This document shows, piece after piece, positions 35,318 through 44,122 of a DNA stretch of 64,000 bases. The DNA lies in assembly GCF_003863965.1 (NCBI RefSeq), contig NZ_RRCN01000001.1:6259071-6323070 (forward strand), read 5' to 3'. The stretch is from Paenibacillus oralis. Its GTDB lineage: Bacteria > Bacillota > Bacilli > Paenibacillales > Paenibacillaceae. A program made the position numbers and the translations under genes. Numbering within the stretch: position 1 is the stretch's first letter; each line of letters starts with the position of its first letter. The notes beneath the pieces were generated by a model, which saw nothing but the letters and a program-made list of their open reading frames with translations, was not told where the DNA came from and did not search any database.

Positions 35318-36085
35318 TCACTCTGACTCTATTACCGGGACCGGCGCCCCGTCGATAAACCGGTAGGGCAGCGATTTGACCGGGACAAAATACGAATTGT
35401 CCGTTAGTCTTGTTCTTAAGTCCTCGCCTTGCTCCGGGGCTGCTTGGGTCTTGTCGATGATTTGCATCATGTCAAAGGCATAGTCCACATATACGGTTCC
35501 TTGGGAATCCATAATGTAGGACAACGTTTTGCCGGAGTATACGCTGACCGGTTCATCGTCCTCTGCCCCGATAAGCGAAAGATCGACCGTATAGAGCCCC
35601 GGATACGTCTCCTCCGCCTCCACTCCCGGCAGCTTGCCGCCGTGAGAGGAACGATAGGCATTTACACTCCGCTGGATATCGTTGACCTTTTGCACGGTGG
35701 GGAGATCCAGCACTTTTACCGTAGGGTCCACTTCTTCATTGATGACGAGAAAATAGACGTTGCCGCCCTTTTCGAAGGCAGCCGACGGGATTTCGTCGAG
35801 ATACCCCATCCGCTTCAGGCGGTCGAGGTCGATCCGGTACTTCTCGTATCGCGGCGTCTCCTGCCCGGCGGTGATAATCGGCAGGATTCCTTCCTTCTCC
35901 TGAAATCGGTCCAGCGCCCGCTGAATGCGGTCCACGCTATCCGTATAAGAAGCCGGCCCGGCATGCTGCTCTCCGCGATACATGCATCCGGACAGCAACG
36001 ATATGAAGGCGAGCAGCAGCAAGCCCAAAGCGATTTGCCGCGCCATGGCGTCAACCAATCTACGATTCTTCCGGTTTCCCAGCAT
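35318..36085 (-). CDS. Lipoprotein, YphF-like
   Basis: 255 residues with a lipoprotein signal (LGLLLLAFISLLSGC, lipid-modified Cys near residue 34). The exported part repeats a helix-strand pattern twice (VDRIQRALDRFQEKEGILPI and VNDIQRSVNAYRSSHGGKLP), reminiscent of pseudopilin-like folds. Position between spoIVA and the gpsA region matches B. subtilis yphF, also a lipoprotein of unknown role. Function unknown. Confidence 0.82.
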   Translation of the reverse strand: MLGNRKNRRLVDAMARQIALGLLLLAFISLLSGCMYRGEQHAGPASYTDSVDRIQRALDRFQEKEGILPIITAGQETPRYEKYRIDLDRLKRMGYLDEIPSAAFEKGGNVYFLVINEEVDPTVKVLDLPTVQKVNDIQRSVNAYRSSHGGKLPGVEAEETYPGLYTVDLSLIGAEDDEPVSVYSGKTLSYIMDSQGTVYVDYAFDMMQIIDKTQAAPEQGEDLRTRLTDNSYFVPVKSLPYRFIDGAPVPVIESE

Positions 36086-36123
36086 CCTTCAATTCCATCC
36101 TTTTCATACTTTCTTAAGGTGCA

Positions 36124-36474
36124 TTACCACAAACTGTCCTCGTCCGTCTGCTGCATCAACTTTTTGCGTACGGCCGCTTTTAAGGGGTCCTCCGGGAGAT
36201 GGATAACGGCATGTCCGATCACTTTGGCCTGACAGGCGAGCCGGATGCCTTCCTCCGCCAGCGGGCCCAGCTTGCGCGCTTCCGCCGAAGAGAGCGGGGA
36301 CAACGCGCCCTCGTAGCCCTTCTCCACCCGGACCTTGCACATCAGGCAAGCGGCTTGGCCGCCGCAGCGGGTCGTGATATGGAGTCTAGCCATCTGAGCC
36401 GCCCTCAGCACGCTCGTTCCCGGCCGTACTTTTACTTTTTTGCCCTGCGGCCAAAACTCGATTTGAACCTCCAC
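36124..36474 (-). CDS. 2Fe-2S ferredoxin domain protein
   Basis: 116 residues. The plant-type 2Fe-2S ligands are visible: Cys in TTRCGGQAACLMCKVRV (about residues 37-46) and the fourth Cys in EGIRLACQAKV near residue 80. Likely an electron carrier. GTG start at 36474 behind AAGGAGGCGCGGC. It ends 38 bases before the YphF-like gene start and lies 11 bases after the nucleotidyltransferase-fold gene. Partner unknown. Confidence 0.88.
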   Translation of the reverse strand: MEVQIEFWPQGKKVKVRPGTSVLRAAQMARLHITTRCGGQAACLMCKVRVEKGYEGALSPLSSAEARKLGPLAEEGIRLACQAKVIGHAVIHLPEDPLKAAVRKKLMQQTDEDSLW

Positions 36475-36485
36475 GCCGCGCCTCC

Positions 36486-37124
36486 TTAGGCCTGTCCGCC
36501 GCCGTATTCACCCCACGGCCCGGACAACAGCGGGCGATCCAGCACCTCGGCCATTTTTCCGACGATACCGGCCGTCCATTGATTTCTCCGCAGCAGCTCG
36601 CAAAGCAGCGGCAGGTGCCGGTCAGCCTCGCCGCGGATAACTTCCGCAATCGCCAAATACCGGTCCGGCCGCTCGCGCAGCACGTTAAAAACAAACTCAT
36701 GGGCCAGCGGCATCAAGCGAAGCTCCGCCCCGCCCAAACGGACAAGGGGGGCATTCTCCTCCAGAATCCCGGCGATTTCGGTCCGGTAAAAAGCACTGTC
36801 CGTTTTCACCTCAAATCCGCCCACCAGTTCAACCGTCACGCCGTCAAGGCGGTAATGGCTAAGCAGCGACGCGTACGAGCCGGTCCGGTCTTGCCGGGGG
36901 ACATCGGTGGCAAACTCGCGCATCCGTTCATGCACAAGCCGCGCGTCCGCCTCATCGGCATACACGTCAATATCCCGGGGCTGCGTATCGAGCCTGACGC
37001 CCTGCAGCCACAAGCCGCAGCTGCCTCCGAGCAACCATTTGTCCTCGGCCCCCGCGCACAATCCGGCCATTTGCCCGATAGCCGCGGTTATTCCCGGAAA
37101 AACATGGCTCCGATCTCCATTCAT
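36486..37124 (-). CDS. Nucleotidyltransferase-fold protein
   Basis: 212 residues. WLLGGSCGLWLQGVRLDTQPRDIDVYAD (about residues 30-57) has the G-S/G pattern and DxD metal motif of the MNT/DNA polymerase beta-like fold, and VTVELVGGFEV may supply the third acidic residue. Similar proteins are annotated as nucleotidyltransferase or AbiEii-like, but no toxin or antitoxin partner is adjacent. The substrate is unknown. Starts at ATG 37124 behind AGAGGGAG. Confidence 0.75.
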   Translation of the reverse strand: MNGDRSHVFPGITAAIGQMAGLCAGAEDKWLLGGSCGLWLQGVRLDTQPRDIDVYADEADARLVHERMREFATDVPRQDRTGSYASLLSHYRLDGVTVELVGGFEVKTDSAFYRTEIAGILEENAPLVRLGGAELRLMPLAHEFVFNVLRERPDRYLAIAEVIRGEADRHLPLLCELLRRNQWTAGIVGKMAEVLDRPLLSGPWGEYGGGQA

Positions 37125-37178
37125 GTTAACTCCCTCTTCTCTTTCCTGCCTGATTTTTACGTTGTTACCTAACGGAAT

Positions 37179-37358
37179 TTATGTGATGGAAACGAGCCCG
37201 GTAAGGAAGCCCGCCAGCATGATGACAAAAGCCAGCAACGAGAGGATTCCCTTGACGATGCCTTTCGTTTTCGCCCGTGCAAACGTAATCAAAAACACGG
37301 ATAATCCCATAATCAAAACGGCTGCGATCGATAGCCACATTTTCGTCATTGCATCCAT
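37179..37358 (-). CDS. DUF2768 small membrane protein, YphE-like
   Basis: 59 residues: MDAMTKMWLSIAAVLIMGLS, then two hydrophobic helices separated by a basic loop (RAKTKGIVKG). GGGAG precedes the ATG at 37358. Length, KMWLS start and place between gpsA and the YphF-like gene match B. subtilis YphE (DUF2768). Function unknown. Confidence 0.8.
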   Translation of the reverse strand: MDAMTKMWLSIAAVLIMGLSVFLITFARAKTKGIVKGILSLLAFVIMLAGFLTGLVSIT

Positions 37359-37508
37359 CGGTATGATTCTCCCATTTCGTTTGGATTGATATGATCCATA
37401 TTATAGCATCTTGCCGCTTTATAGGCTACGCGCCGGCCGGACACGAAAAAGAAAACGCCCTGCAGCTTCCACGCCGCAGAGCCTATGTGTGGGGAATGGC
37501 CCCAATAA

Positions 37509-37781
37509 CTATTTTTTCATCATCATTTTCATCATGGCTTCCATATTGGACGGATTCATCCCGGTTTTTTTCACGGCGCTGACGATTTCCGACACCGTAC
37601 TTTCCGAAACGGGGATTTTCGCCATCGTGGACACCTGCTTGATCAATTTCCGCAATTCCGCTTCGTTTTGCATCGTTGACGGTTTGACGGTGCTGGCCAG
37701 TTTTCTCACCGAGCCCTCCGTAATATTTTTGCCCGTTTTTTTGTTGATGGTGTTCAGCGCATCTTTGGATATTTTGCTCAT
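37509..37781 (-). CDS. spoVIF: Stage VI sporulation protein F
   Basis: 90-residue basic helical protein (KDALNTINKKTGKNITEGSV, VSESTVSEIVSAVKKTGMNP, then a Met/Lys-rich tail MMKMMMKK). Matches the SpoVIF family, needed for coat assembly and spore resistance in B. subtilis, where the gene is elsewhere. ATG at 37781 follows GGAGGCGAACGC. Confidence 0.85.
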   Translation of the reverse strand: MSKISKDALNTINKKTGKNITEGSVRKLASTVKPSTMQNEAELRKLIKQVSTMAKIPVSESTVSEIVSAVKKTGMNPSNMEAMMKMMMKK

Positions 37782-37862
37782 GCGTTCGCCTCCTCCGCTG
37801 TCCTCTTCACCAATGTATGAGGAGGCCGTAGGAAAGGTGAAGCTGTCTACGCAAAACGGGCT

Positions 37863-38903
37863 CTAGGAATGCCACTGCTCCCAGGTTTCCAGCGACATAA
37901 CCTCCATTTCGGTCTTCCGGTCGCGCCCCATCAGCGCTTCCACCGCAGTCCGCGGGTCCAGTCCTTCGAACAAGACATGATGCAGCTGCGCAGCGATCGG
38001 CATCTGTACCTTGTATTTCTCCGAAATGTTATGAGCGGCTTTCGTCGTCCGGATCCCTTCAACCACCATGCCCATCGAGCTCAGTACTTCCGGGAGCGGC
38101 TTACCCTGCCCAAGCATATATCCGGCCCGCCAATTGCGGCTGTGCCGGCTCGTCGCCGTCACGACCAGGTCGCCGATGCCGGCCAGCCCGGCGAACGTTA
38201 GCGGATTGGCGCCCATTTCCACGCCGATCCGGGTAATTTCCGCAAGCCCGCGGGTCAGCAGCGCCGCTTTGGCGTTGTCTCCATAGCCGAGCCCGTCGGA
38301 CATCCCGGCCCCCAAAGCGATGATATTCTTCAGCGCTCCGGCCAGTTCAACCCCGATCATATCGCGGTTCGTATAGACGCGGAAGTATGAATTCATGAAC
38401 AAGTCCTGGGCCAAATCGGCTTGTTCCTCCACCAGCGAAGCGACCACAACCGTGGTCGGGCTGCGCTTGACGACCTCCTCCGCATGGCTAGGTCCGGACA
38501 GCACGACGATCCGTCCCTCCTCGCAGCCAAGCTCCTCCGAGATGACTGTCGACATACGCTTGAGGCTTTCGATTTCAAAACCTTTGGTGGCATGGACCAC
38601 CAGCATGTCCTCGCGCCAATACGGTTTCAGCGAACGGGCCACCTCGCGCACGGCGGAGGAAGGGGCGACCATGACCACCGCTTTGGTACCGCTGACGGCG
38701 GCCTCCAAGTCGGTCGTGGCCTTCAGGTTGCCCGGCAACGCGACCCCCGGCAAAAACCGCTCATTGCGGTGCAAAGCGTTGATCTCTTCCTGTTGCGCTT
38801 CGTTTCGCGTCCATAGGGACACTTCCATATTTTTGTCGGCGAGCACGCTGGCTAGTGCCGTTCCCCAACTGCCCGCCACCAGCACGGCGGCTTTCTCAGA
38901 CAA
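37863..38903 (-). CDS. gpsA: Glycerol-3-phosphate dehydrogenase (NAD(P)+)
   Basis: Reduces dihydroxyacetone phosphate to sn-glycerol 3-phosphate for phospholipid synthesis. 346 residues: VLVAGSWGTALASVLADKN (NAD site, residues 7-25), ATKGFE, SGPSHAEEV, catalytic Lys in ELAGALKNIIALGAGM (near residue 192). TTG start at 38903 with AAAGGAGGAAAACGAG upstream. The usual GxGxxG reads AGSWGT. Overlaps plsY by 8 bases, its pathway partner. Confidence 0.97.
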   Translation of the reverse strand: MSEKAAVLVAGSWGTALASVLADKNMEVSLWTRNEAQQEEINALHRNERFLPGVALPGNLKATTDLEAAVSGTKAVVMVAPSSAVREVARSLKPYWREDMLVVHATKGFEIESLKRMSTVISEELGCEEGRIVVLSGPSHAEEVVKRSPTTVVVASLVEEQADLAQDLFMNSYFRVYTNRDMIGVELAGALKNIIALGAGMSDGLGYGDNAKAALLTRGLAEITRIGVEMGANPLTFAGLAGIGDLVVTATSRHSRNWRAGYMLGQGKPLPEVLSSMGMVVEGIRTTKAAHNISEKYKVQMPIAAQLHHVLFEGLDPRTAVEALMGRDRKTEMEVMSLETWEQWHS

Positions 38904-39507
38904 CTCGTTTTCCTCCTTTGGAGCCCAGCTTGTTTTCTTTCCCTTGAACGATTTTTACGATATTCGTGCGATGTCTCCAGAAGGCGAACACGCCAATAAT
39001 CAGACTCGTCCAAAAATAGGGGCCGAATTCGCCGGAAACCGCAAGAAAAATCGGCGTCAAAAACACAAAGATCAAGGAACCTAAGGATACGTAACGGGTA
39101 AACACAATCGAGAGAATAGCGATGATACCGGCATATAAGGCCGGAAAGAAAAAGAGAGTAGCCATTACGCCGATCGTCGTGGCGATCCCTTTTCCCCCGC
39201 GAAAGCGAAAATAAATCGGCCAATTGTGGCCGATGATCGCCGCAATGCCGCAAAGCGCCGCCGTCCACTCATCGCCGCCTCCCAGCCAGCGTCCGAGCCA
39301 TACGGCGGCGATCCCTTTCAATACGTCCAGCGCTAGCACCAGAATCGCCGGGCCCTTGCCGAGCACGCGCAGGGTATTGGTCGCTCCGGCGTTGCCGCTG
39401 CCGTGCTGGCGGATATCGATCCCTTTCAAGAGCTTCGACAGGACCACGCTGAAGCTGACCGAGCCCAGCAAATAACAAACAATTACTGCTACGATGGGTA
39501 AAGTCAC
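38896..39507 (-). CDS. plsY: Glycerol-3-phosphate acyltransferase PlsY
   Basis: Acylates glycerol 3-phosphate from acyl phosphate, first step of phosphatidic acid synthesis. 203 residues with five to six membrane helices and the three family motifs: GSVSFSVVLSKLLKGIDIRQ followed by GSGNAGATN, FRGGKGIATTIGV and WRHRTNI. GTG start at 39507 with GGGAGAATAAG. Feeds the plsC product encoded 3 kb upstream. Confidence 0.96.
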   Translation of the reverse strand: MTLPIVAVIVCYLLGSVSFSVVLSKLLKGIDIRQHGSGNAGATNTLRVLGKGPAILVLALDVLKGIAAVWLGRWLGGGDEWTAALCGIAAIIGHNWPIYFRFRGGKGIATTIGVMATLFFFPALYAGIIAILSIVFTRYVSLGSLIFVFLTPIFLAVSGEFGPYFWTSLIIGVFAFWRHRTNIVKIVQGKENKLGSKGGKRVV

Positions 39508-39518
39508 CTTATTCTCCC

Positions 39519-40841
39519 CTAACCTTCATCAGACTTGCGCCGCGTAAACAACCGGATTGGCGTTCCTTCAAAATCGAATGCCGCCCGGATTTTGTTCTCC
39601 AGATACCGTTCATAGGAGAAATGCATCAGCTCCGGATCGTTCACGAATACCACGATCGTCGGCGGCTTCACGGTTACTTGGGTCACGTAATTGATACGCA
39701 AACGGCGTCCTTTGTCCGTCGGCGGCGGATTGATCGCAATGGCATCGGAAACGACGTCGTTCAGCAAATGCGTTTGCACCCGTTTGGCATGCTGATCGGC
39801 GACATGCTGCACGACCGGCAGCAGCTTGTGCAGGCGCTGCTTCGTTTTGGCCGACAGGAAAACGACCGGCGCGTAGGTCATGAACAGGAAATGGTCGCGG
39901 ATTTTTTGCTCGAACTGGTGCATCGTTTTATCGTCCTTCTCAACCACATCCCATTTGTTGACGACGAAGATGGACGCTTTGCCGGCCTCGTAGGCGTAAC
40001 CGGCGATATGCTTATCCTGCTCGATGATGCCTTCCTCGCCGTTGATCAGCACCAGCACCACGTCCGCTCGCTCAATTGCTTTCATCGCGCGCATGACGCT
40101 GTATTTTTCGGTCGTTTCATAAACCTTGCCGCGCTTTCTCATCCCAGCCGTGTCAATGAGGACGTAACGCTGACCATCCTTCTCGAAGGGGGTATCGATC
40201 GCATCGCGCGTCGTACCGGCAATATCGCTGACAATAACCCGTTCTTCTCCCAAAATAGCGTTCACCAGTGAAGATTTTCCGACGTTGGGCCGGCCGATAA
40301 GGGCTACGCGAATAACATCTTCGTCATATTCGTCCTCCGCCTGTTCCGGAAGATTGTCCGTAATCGCGTCGAGCAAATCGCCGATGCCCGTTCCGTGGCT
40401 GCCGGAGACGCCGATCGGTTCACCGAAGCCCAAATTGTAAAACTCGTAGATGTTCTCCATCCGCCCGATATTGTCCACCTTGTTGACGGCCACGACGATC
40501 GGTTTGCCGGAACGGTACAGCAGGGCCGCCACCTCTTCGTCCGAAGAAGTAACCCCCGCTTTGCCATCGCACATAAAGACGATAACGTCCGCTTCTTCAA
40601 TAGCGAGTTCCGCCTGCATCCGAATCGACTTCAAGATCGGTTCTTCGTCATCCAGCTCAATACCGCCCGTATCGATGATGCTAAAGGGCTTGCCGTTCCA
40701 TTCCGAAACCCCGTAAATCCGGTCGCGCGTAATTCCCGGCTTATCTTCTACAATGGCGAGGCGGTCGCCGATAATGCGGTTGAAAATCGTCGATTTCCCC
40801 ACATTCGGCCTCCCGACGATAGCTACTACGGGTCTTGCCAT
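39519..40841 (-). CDS. der: Ribosome biogenesis GTPase Der (EngA)
   Basis: Double GTPase needed for 50S subunit assembly. 440 residues. First G domain: VGRPNVGKSTIFN, DTGGIEL, NKVD; second: IGRPNVGKSSLVN (near residue 180), DTAGMRKRG, NKWD; then a KH-like C-terminal domain. The ATG at 40841 has AGGAGG at 7 bases; the ATG two codons earlier is too close to it. Between plsY and the S1 protein gene as in B. subtilis (yphC). Confidence 0.97.
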   Translation of the reverse strand: MARPVVAIVGRPNVGKSTIFNRIIGDRLAIVEDKPGITRDRIYGVSEWNGKPFSIIDTGGIELDDEEPILKSIRMQAELAIEEADVIVFMCDGKAGVTSSDEEVAALLYRSGKPIVVAVNKVDNIGRMENIYEFYNLGFGEPIGVSGSHGTGIGDLLDAITDNLPEQAEDEYDEDVIRVALIGRPNVGKSSLVNAILGEERVIVSDIAGTTRDAIDTPFEKDGQRYVLIDTAGMRKRGKVYETTEKYSVMRAMKAIERADVVLVLINGEEGIIEQDKHIAGYAYEAGKASIFVVNKWDVVEKDDKTMHQFEQKIRDHFLFMTYAPVVFLSAKTKQRLHKLLPVVQHVADQHAKRVQTHLLNDVVSDAIAINPPPTDKGRRLRINYVTQVTVKPPTIVVFVNDPELMHFSYERYLENKIRAAFDFEGTPIRLFTRRKSDEG

Positions 40842-40984
40842 AGACATTCCTCCTAGGTTCGTAAGCGTTCCATCCTATATGATTAAAATCACCTTGTTTC
40901 GTCCCAATACACGTATTTCATCATAGCAAAAAAAACATAAAATAGCTAACATTGGCGCTCTCAGGCGGTTTTCGAGCGGCCACA

Positions 40985-41023
40985 AACAAAATCGGCGAAC
41001 CCGCTTCTTCAGGGTCCGCCGAT
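40985..41023 (-). terminator. Terminator of the S1-domain protein gene
   Basis: On the minus strand ATCGGCGGACCC and GGGTTCGCCGAT pair over a 9-base loop, followed by TTTTG. Confidence 0.8.
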
Positions 41024-41045
41024 GATCGAGCCTGTTACATAGAGC

Positions 41046-42281
41046 TTATTTCAATTTGCTCAGTTTGTCGCCAAAGCGCTCTCCGAGCGTAATGCTAAGG
41101 CCTTGGTTGTTCAGCGAAACATTGGGGTTATCGCCCAAATCTTCTTTTCTCACGCCGCTGCCTTTGGACGGTTTTTCGCTTCTCGGAGCTGGAGCCGGAG
41201 CTTCTTCGGTTTCCTTGATGCTGAGGCTAACCCGTTTTTCGGACGGATTGACGTCAAGCACTTTAACTTGTACCGTTTGGCCTTCCTTCAGCACTTCATG
41301 CGGGGTACCGATATGTTTATGCGAGATTTGAGAGATATGAACGAGTCCTTCCACGCCCGGTGCGATTTCCACAAACGCGCCGAAATTGACGAGGCGTTTC
41401 ACTTCGCCGCTTACGATATCGCCAGTATGGAACTTCTCGGCTGCCGTATCCCAAGGACCTGGAAGAGCGGCTTTGATGCTGAGGCTGATTTTGCCTTTAT
41501 CCGGATCGACTTTCAGCACTTTCACTTTGACCTTTTCGCCTTCGCTCAGAACGTCAGCCGGTTTATCCACGTGGCTCCAGGCGATTTCGGACACGTGAAC
41601 CAGGCCGTCTACGCCGCCTACGTCAACAAACGCGCCGAATTGCGTCAAACGCTGAACCGTGCCTTCCAGCACTTGCCCTTCCTGCAGCTCGCCCATAACC
41701 TTTTGTTTGTTGGCTTCGAATTCTTCGTCGAGCACGTCTTTTTGGGAAAGGATGACTTTGTTGTTCTCACGGTCCAGTTCCTTCACCTTAACGCGCAGCG
41801 TACGGCCCTTGTAATCGCTGAAATCTTCCACGAAATGGCGCTCCACCATCGATGCCGGAATGAAGCCGCGAACCCCTACGTCAGCCACAATGCCGCCTTT
41901 TACGACGTCGGCCACGGTAACTTCGAACGTCTCCTGGCTGGCGAATTTCTTCTCCAGCTCTTCCCAGGCGTTTTCGCTGTCGATCGCGCGTTTGGAAAGA
42001 ACGAGGCGCTCTTTCTCGTCGTCGATGCTCACGACTTTGGTTTCGACTTCCTGGCCGACTTGAACGGCTTCCGCCGCATTGTCCAAGTGAACGGAGGACA
42101 ATTCGCGGATAGGAATAACACCGTCATATTTATATCCAATGCTTACGTAAGCTTGGTTATCCTCGATTTTGACGATCGTCCCTTTGACGGTGTCCCCCTT
42201 TTTCAAGGAAACGATTTGTTCCATTTCATCCTGGTTTGCCACTTCCGCAGCTTCCTGAACATTTTTTGTTTCTTCCGACAT
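41046..42281 (-). CDS. ypfD: S1 RNA-binding domain protein, 30S S1 homologue
   Basis: 411 residues with four S1 repeats: GDTVKGTIVKIEDNQAYVSIG (about 29-49), VTVADVVKGGIVADVGVRGF (about 121-140), GQVLEGTVQRLTQFGAFVDV (about 198-217) and GDIVSGEVKRLVNFGAFVEI (about 283-302), and a Ser/Pro/Lys-rich tail. In Firmicutes these proteins take the place of ribosomal S1 in part. ATG at 42281 follows GAGGAGGTTATTGAC. Between der and plsC-cmk as in B. subtilis ypfD. Confidence 0.95.
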   Translation of the reverse strand: MSEETKNVQEAAEVANQDEMEQIVSLKKGDTVKGTIVKIEDNQAYVSIGYKYDGVIPIRELSSVHLDNAAEAVQVGQEVETKVVSIDDEKERLVLSKRAIDSENAWEELEKKFASQETFEVTVADVVKGGIVADVGVRGFIPASMVERHFVEDFSDYKGRTLRVKVKELDRENNKVILSQKDVLDEEFEANKQKVMGELQEGQVLEGTVQRLTQFGAFVDVGGVDGLVHVSEIAWSHVDKPADVLSEGEKVKVKVLKVDPDKGKISLSIKAALPGPWDTAAEKFHTGDIVSGEVKRLVNFGAFVEIAPGVEGLVHISQISHKHIGTPHEVLKEGQTVQVKVLDVNPSEKRVSLSIKETEEAPAPAPRSEKPSKGSGVRKEDLGDNPNVSLNNQGLSITLGERFGDKLSKLK

Positions 42282-42412
42282 GTCAATAACCTCCTCAATT
42301 CAAAAACCCATTTATTTAAACCCGCATGAAGCGAAGTTCAAAACATCTCTAAAATATAGCTTCCCAAAAGTCCCCTGCCTTCATGCATAACTCCCGGCAA
42401 GGGGGTACGGCC

Positions 42413-42994
42413 TCACAGTTCCTTGAGCGCTGTGATCGCGGCCATAATTTTCTCCGTGGCTTTTTCGGCCGCATCCGGGACACCCTTATCCTTAAATTCG
42501 GACAAGTCGACGGGCGGACCATACGCCACCTTCATTTTATGAAACAGTTTATAATTGCCTACGATAGCTACCGGAATTACGGCCGCATCGCTGCGAAGGG
42601 CGAACGTTGCCGCGCCTTTCTTGCCGATCCCGCCGCCTTCCCCGTTTTTAACCCGGCGGCCTTCGGGAAAAATCCCCATCACATGCCCCGAACGCAACAG
42701 CGTTAACGCCGTCTTGATCGATTCCTTGCTCACGCCCCCCCGTTTGACGGGAAAAGCGCCAAGCTGCGTGATCAGCCAACCGAAGCCAAATATTTGAAAC
42801 AATTCCTGTTTGGCCATAAAATGCACTTTGCGTTTCACCATGATGCCGATAGTCGGCGGATCCAGCAGCGTAAGATGATTAGAGCAAAGAAGAACGCCGC
42901 CCTCTTGCGGAATATGCTCCAACCCGGTGACTTCCAAGCGAAACAGCAGCTTGTATAACGCGCGAAGTACAGCGCGACAGAAGCGGTAAATCAT
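42413..42994 (-). CDS. plsC: 1-acyl-sn-glycerol-3-phosphate acyltransferase
   Basis: Second acylation to phosphatidic acid. 193 residues with CSNHLTLLDPPTIG (HX4D catalytic motif near residues 38-43), FPVKRGGVSKESIKTAL and the substrate-binding FPEGRR (near residue 113). The start overlaps cmk by four bases (ATGA). B. subtilis lacks plsC at this spot, but cmk-plsC pairs are common in related Firmicutes. Confidence 0.94.
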   Translation of the reverse strand: MIYRFCRAVLRALYKLLFRLEVTGLEHIPQEGGVLLCSNHLTLLDPPTIGIMVKRKVHFMAKQELFQIFGFGWLITQLGAFPVKRGGVSKESIKTALTLLRSGHVMGIFPEGRRVKNGEGGGIGKKGAATFALRSDAAVIPVAIVGNYKLFHKMKVAYGPPVDLSEFKDKGVPDAAEKATEKIMAAITALKEL

Positions 42995-43698
42995 CTTGTT
43001 CCTCTCTCACTTCCATAATTTCTGCATAAGGAAACGATCCGGTCCGCGACTTCTTCCAAACTCATCTCGGTCGTATCCAGATATGTCGCGTCAGGCGCTT
43101 GCCGCAGAGGGGATACCTCCCGTTCCTGATCCAGACGGTCGCGTTCGGCGATGGAACTAACCAGTTCCTCAAACGAAACCCGATCCTGCTCTTTCATTTC
43201 CCTGTATCTCCGGCGCGCCCGTTCCTCAACGCTGGCCGTCATGTAGATCTTGACTTCCGCGTCGGGCAGTACGGTAGTGCCGATATCGCGGCCGTCCATG
43301 ACGACGCCTTTGCGCAAAGCCATTTGCCGCTGCAGCGAGACAAGCCTGGTTCGCAGCCCCTCGATTTGCGCATATCGGGACACCTTCGCATTTACCGCCA
43401 TGGAACGGATTTCTTCCGTCACGTCCTGGCCGCCCACGATCACCTGCTGTCCATGCTCGCCGGGCAACAATTCAATCACCAGATCGGGGACGATTTGCAG
43501 CACTTTGTCCACCTCATCCGGCCCAATGCCCTGCTGCAGAAAATACCATGTCGCCGCCCGGTACATTGCGCCGGTATCGACGTATACATAGGACAATCTG
43601 CCGGCAACCATGCGGGCTATCGTGCTTTTTCCTGCCCCAGCAGGACCGTCGATCGCGATGTTGATCTTAGCCTGTGATGTTGACGCCTCGCTTGCCAA
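42991..43698 (-). CDS. cmk: Cytidylate kinase
   Basis: Phosphorylates CMP and dCMP. 235 residues from the TTG at 43698, nine bases after AGGAGG; an earlier in-frame TTG overlaps that ribosome site. P-loop IAIDGPAGAGKSTIARMVA (residues 14-32), DTGAMYRAATW, VVMDGRDIGTTVLPDAE and RARRRYREM in the lid are intact. Confidence 0.95.
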   Translation of the reverse strand: MASEASTSQAKINIAIDGPAGAGKSTIARMVAGRLSYVYVDTGAMYRAATWYFLQQGIGPDEVDKVLQIVPDLVIELLPGEHGQQVIVGGQDVTEEIRSMAVNAKVSRYAQIEGLRTRLVSLQRQMALRKGVVMDGRDIGTTVLPDAEVKIYMTASVEERARRRYREMKEQDRVSFEELVSSIAERDRLDQEREVSPLRQAPDATYLDTTEMSLEEVADRIVSLCRNYGSERGTR

Positions 43699-43730
43699 AG
43701 GGGCATTCCTCCTCAAAAACTGATCCTCAA

Positions 43731-43753
43731 GAAAAAAGCAGGCATTGCCTGCG
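43731..43753 (-). terminator. Terminator of the YpfB-like gene
   Basis: On the minus strand GCAGGC, AAT, GCCTGC followed by six T, just before cmk. Confidence 0.8.
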
Positions 43754-43836
43754 ACGTGAAAATTATACCACAGTTAGCAAAGGGATGCAAAAGAAAGAAC
43801 AGGCTTAACCGCCCGATTTATCCGCCTAGCTTTTCA

Positions 43837-44040
43837 TCACTCGCCTCTATGGAGCGGGGCTCCTTCGAATTGATCCGCCGAAGCGAGGAACGGCCTGAGC
43901 TCCGGAATCCGCAGCAGTCCCTGGAACAGGCAAAGCGCCGCAAGCAGCGCGATCACCGCCTTCTTCAGCGTTTTTTCGACCTTACCGGAGAACTCTAAAA
44001 ACAGCGCCGTATATGCTTCGTCATCGTTCGTTTCCCGCAT
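43837..44040 (-). CDS. Small membrane protein, YpfB-like (DUF5359)
   Basis: 67 residues from the ATG at 44040, eight bases past AGGAGG. An acidic N-terminus, a basic segment KVEKTLKKAV, one membrane helix (IALLAALCLFQGLLRI) and a short tail. Its place between cmk and ypfA is that of B. subtilis ypfB. Function unknown. Confidence 0.75.
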   Translation of the reverse strand: MRETNDDEAYTALFLEFSGKVEKTLKKAVIALLAALCLFQGLLRIPELRPFLASADQFEGAPLHRGE

Positions 44041-44122
44041 CTCCATTTCCTCCTTGCATCATTTTATGACAAGCCATCAAAAGATAGCTTTTCCAAATCC
44101 TAAAAGGAGGAAACCCGCCGGC

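Noticed and set aside
41103..42329. A 408-codon plus-strand ORF opposite the S1-domain gene
   Set aside because: Antisense shadow; Phe/His-rich composition typical of reversed acidic coding sequence.
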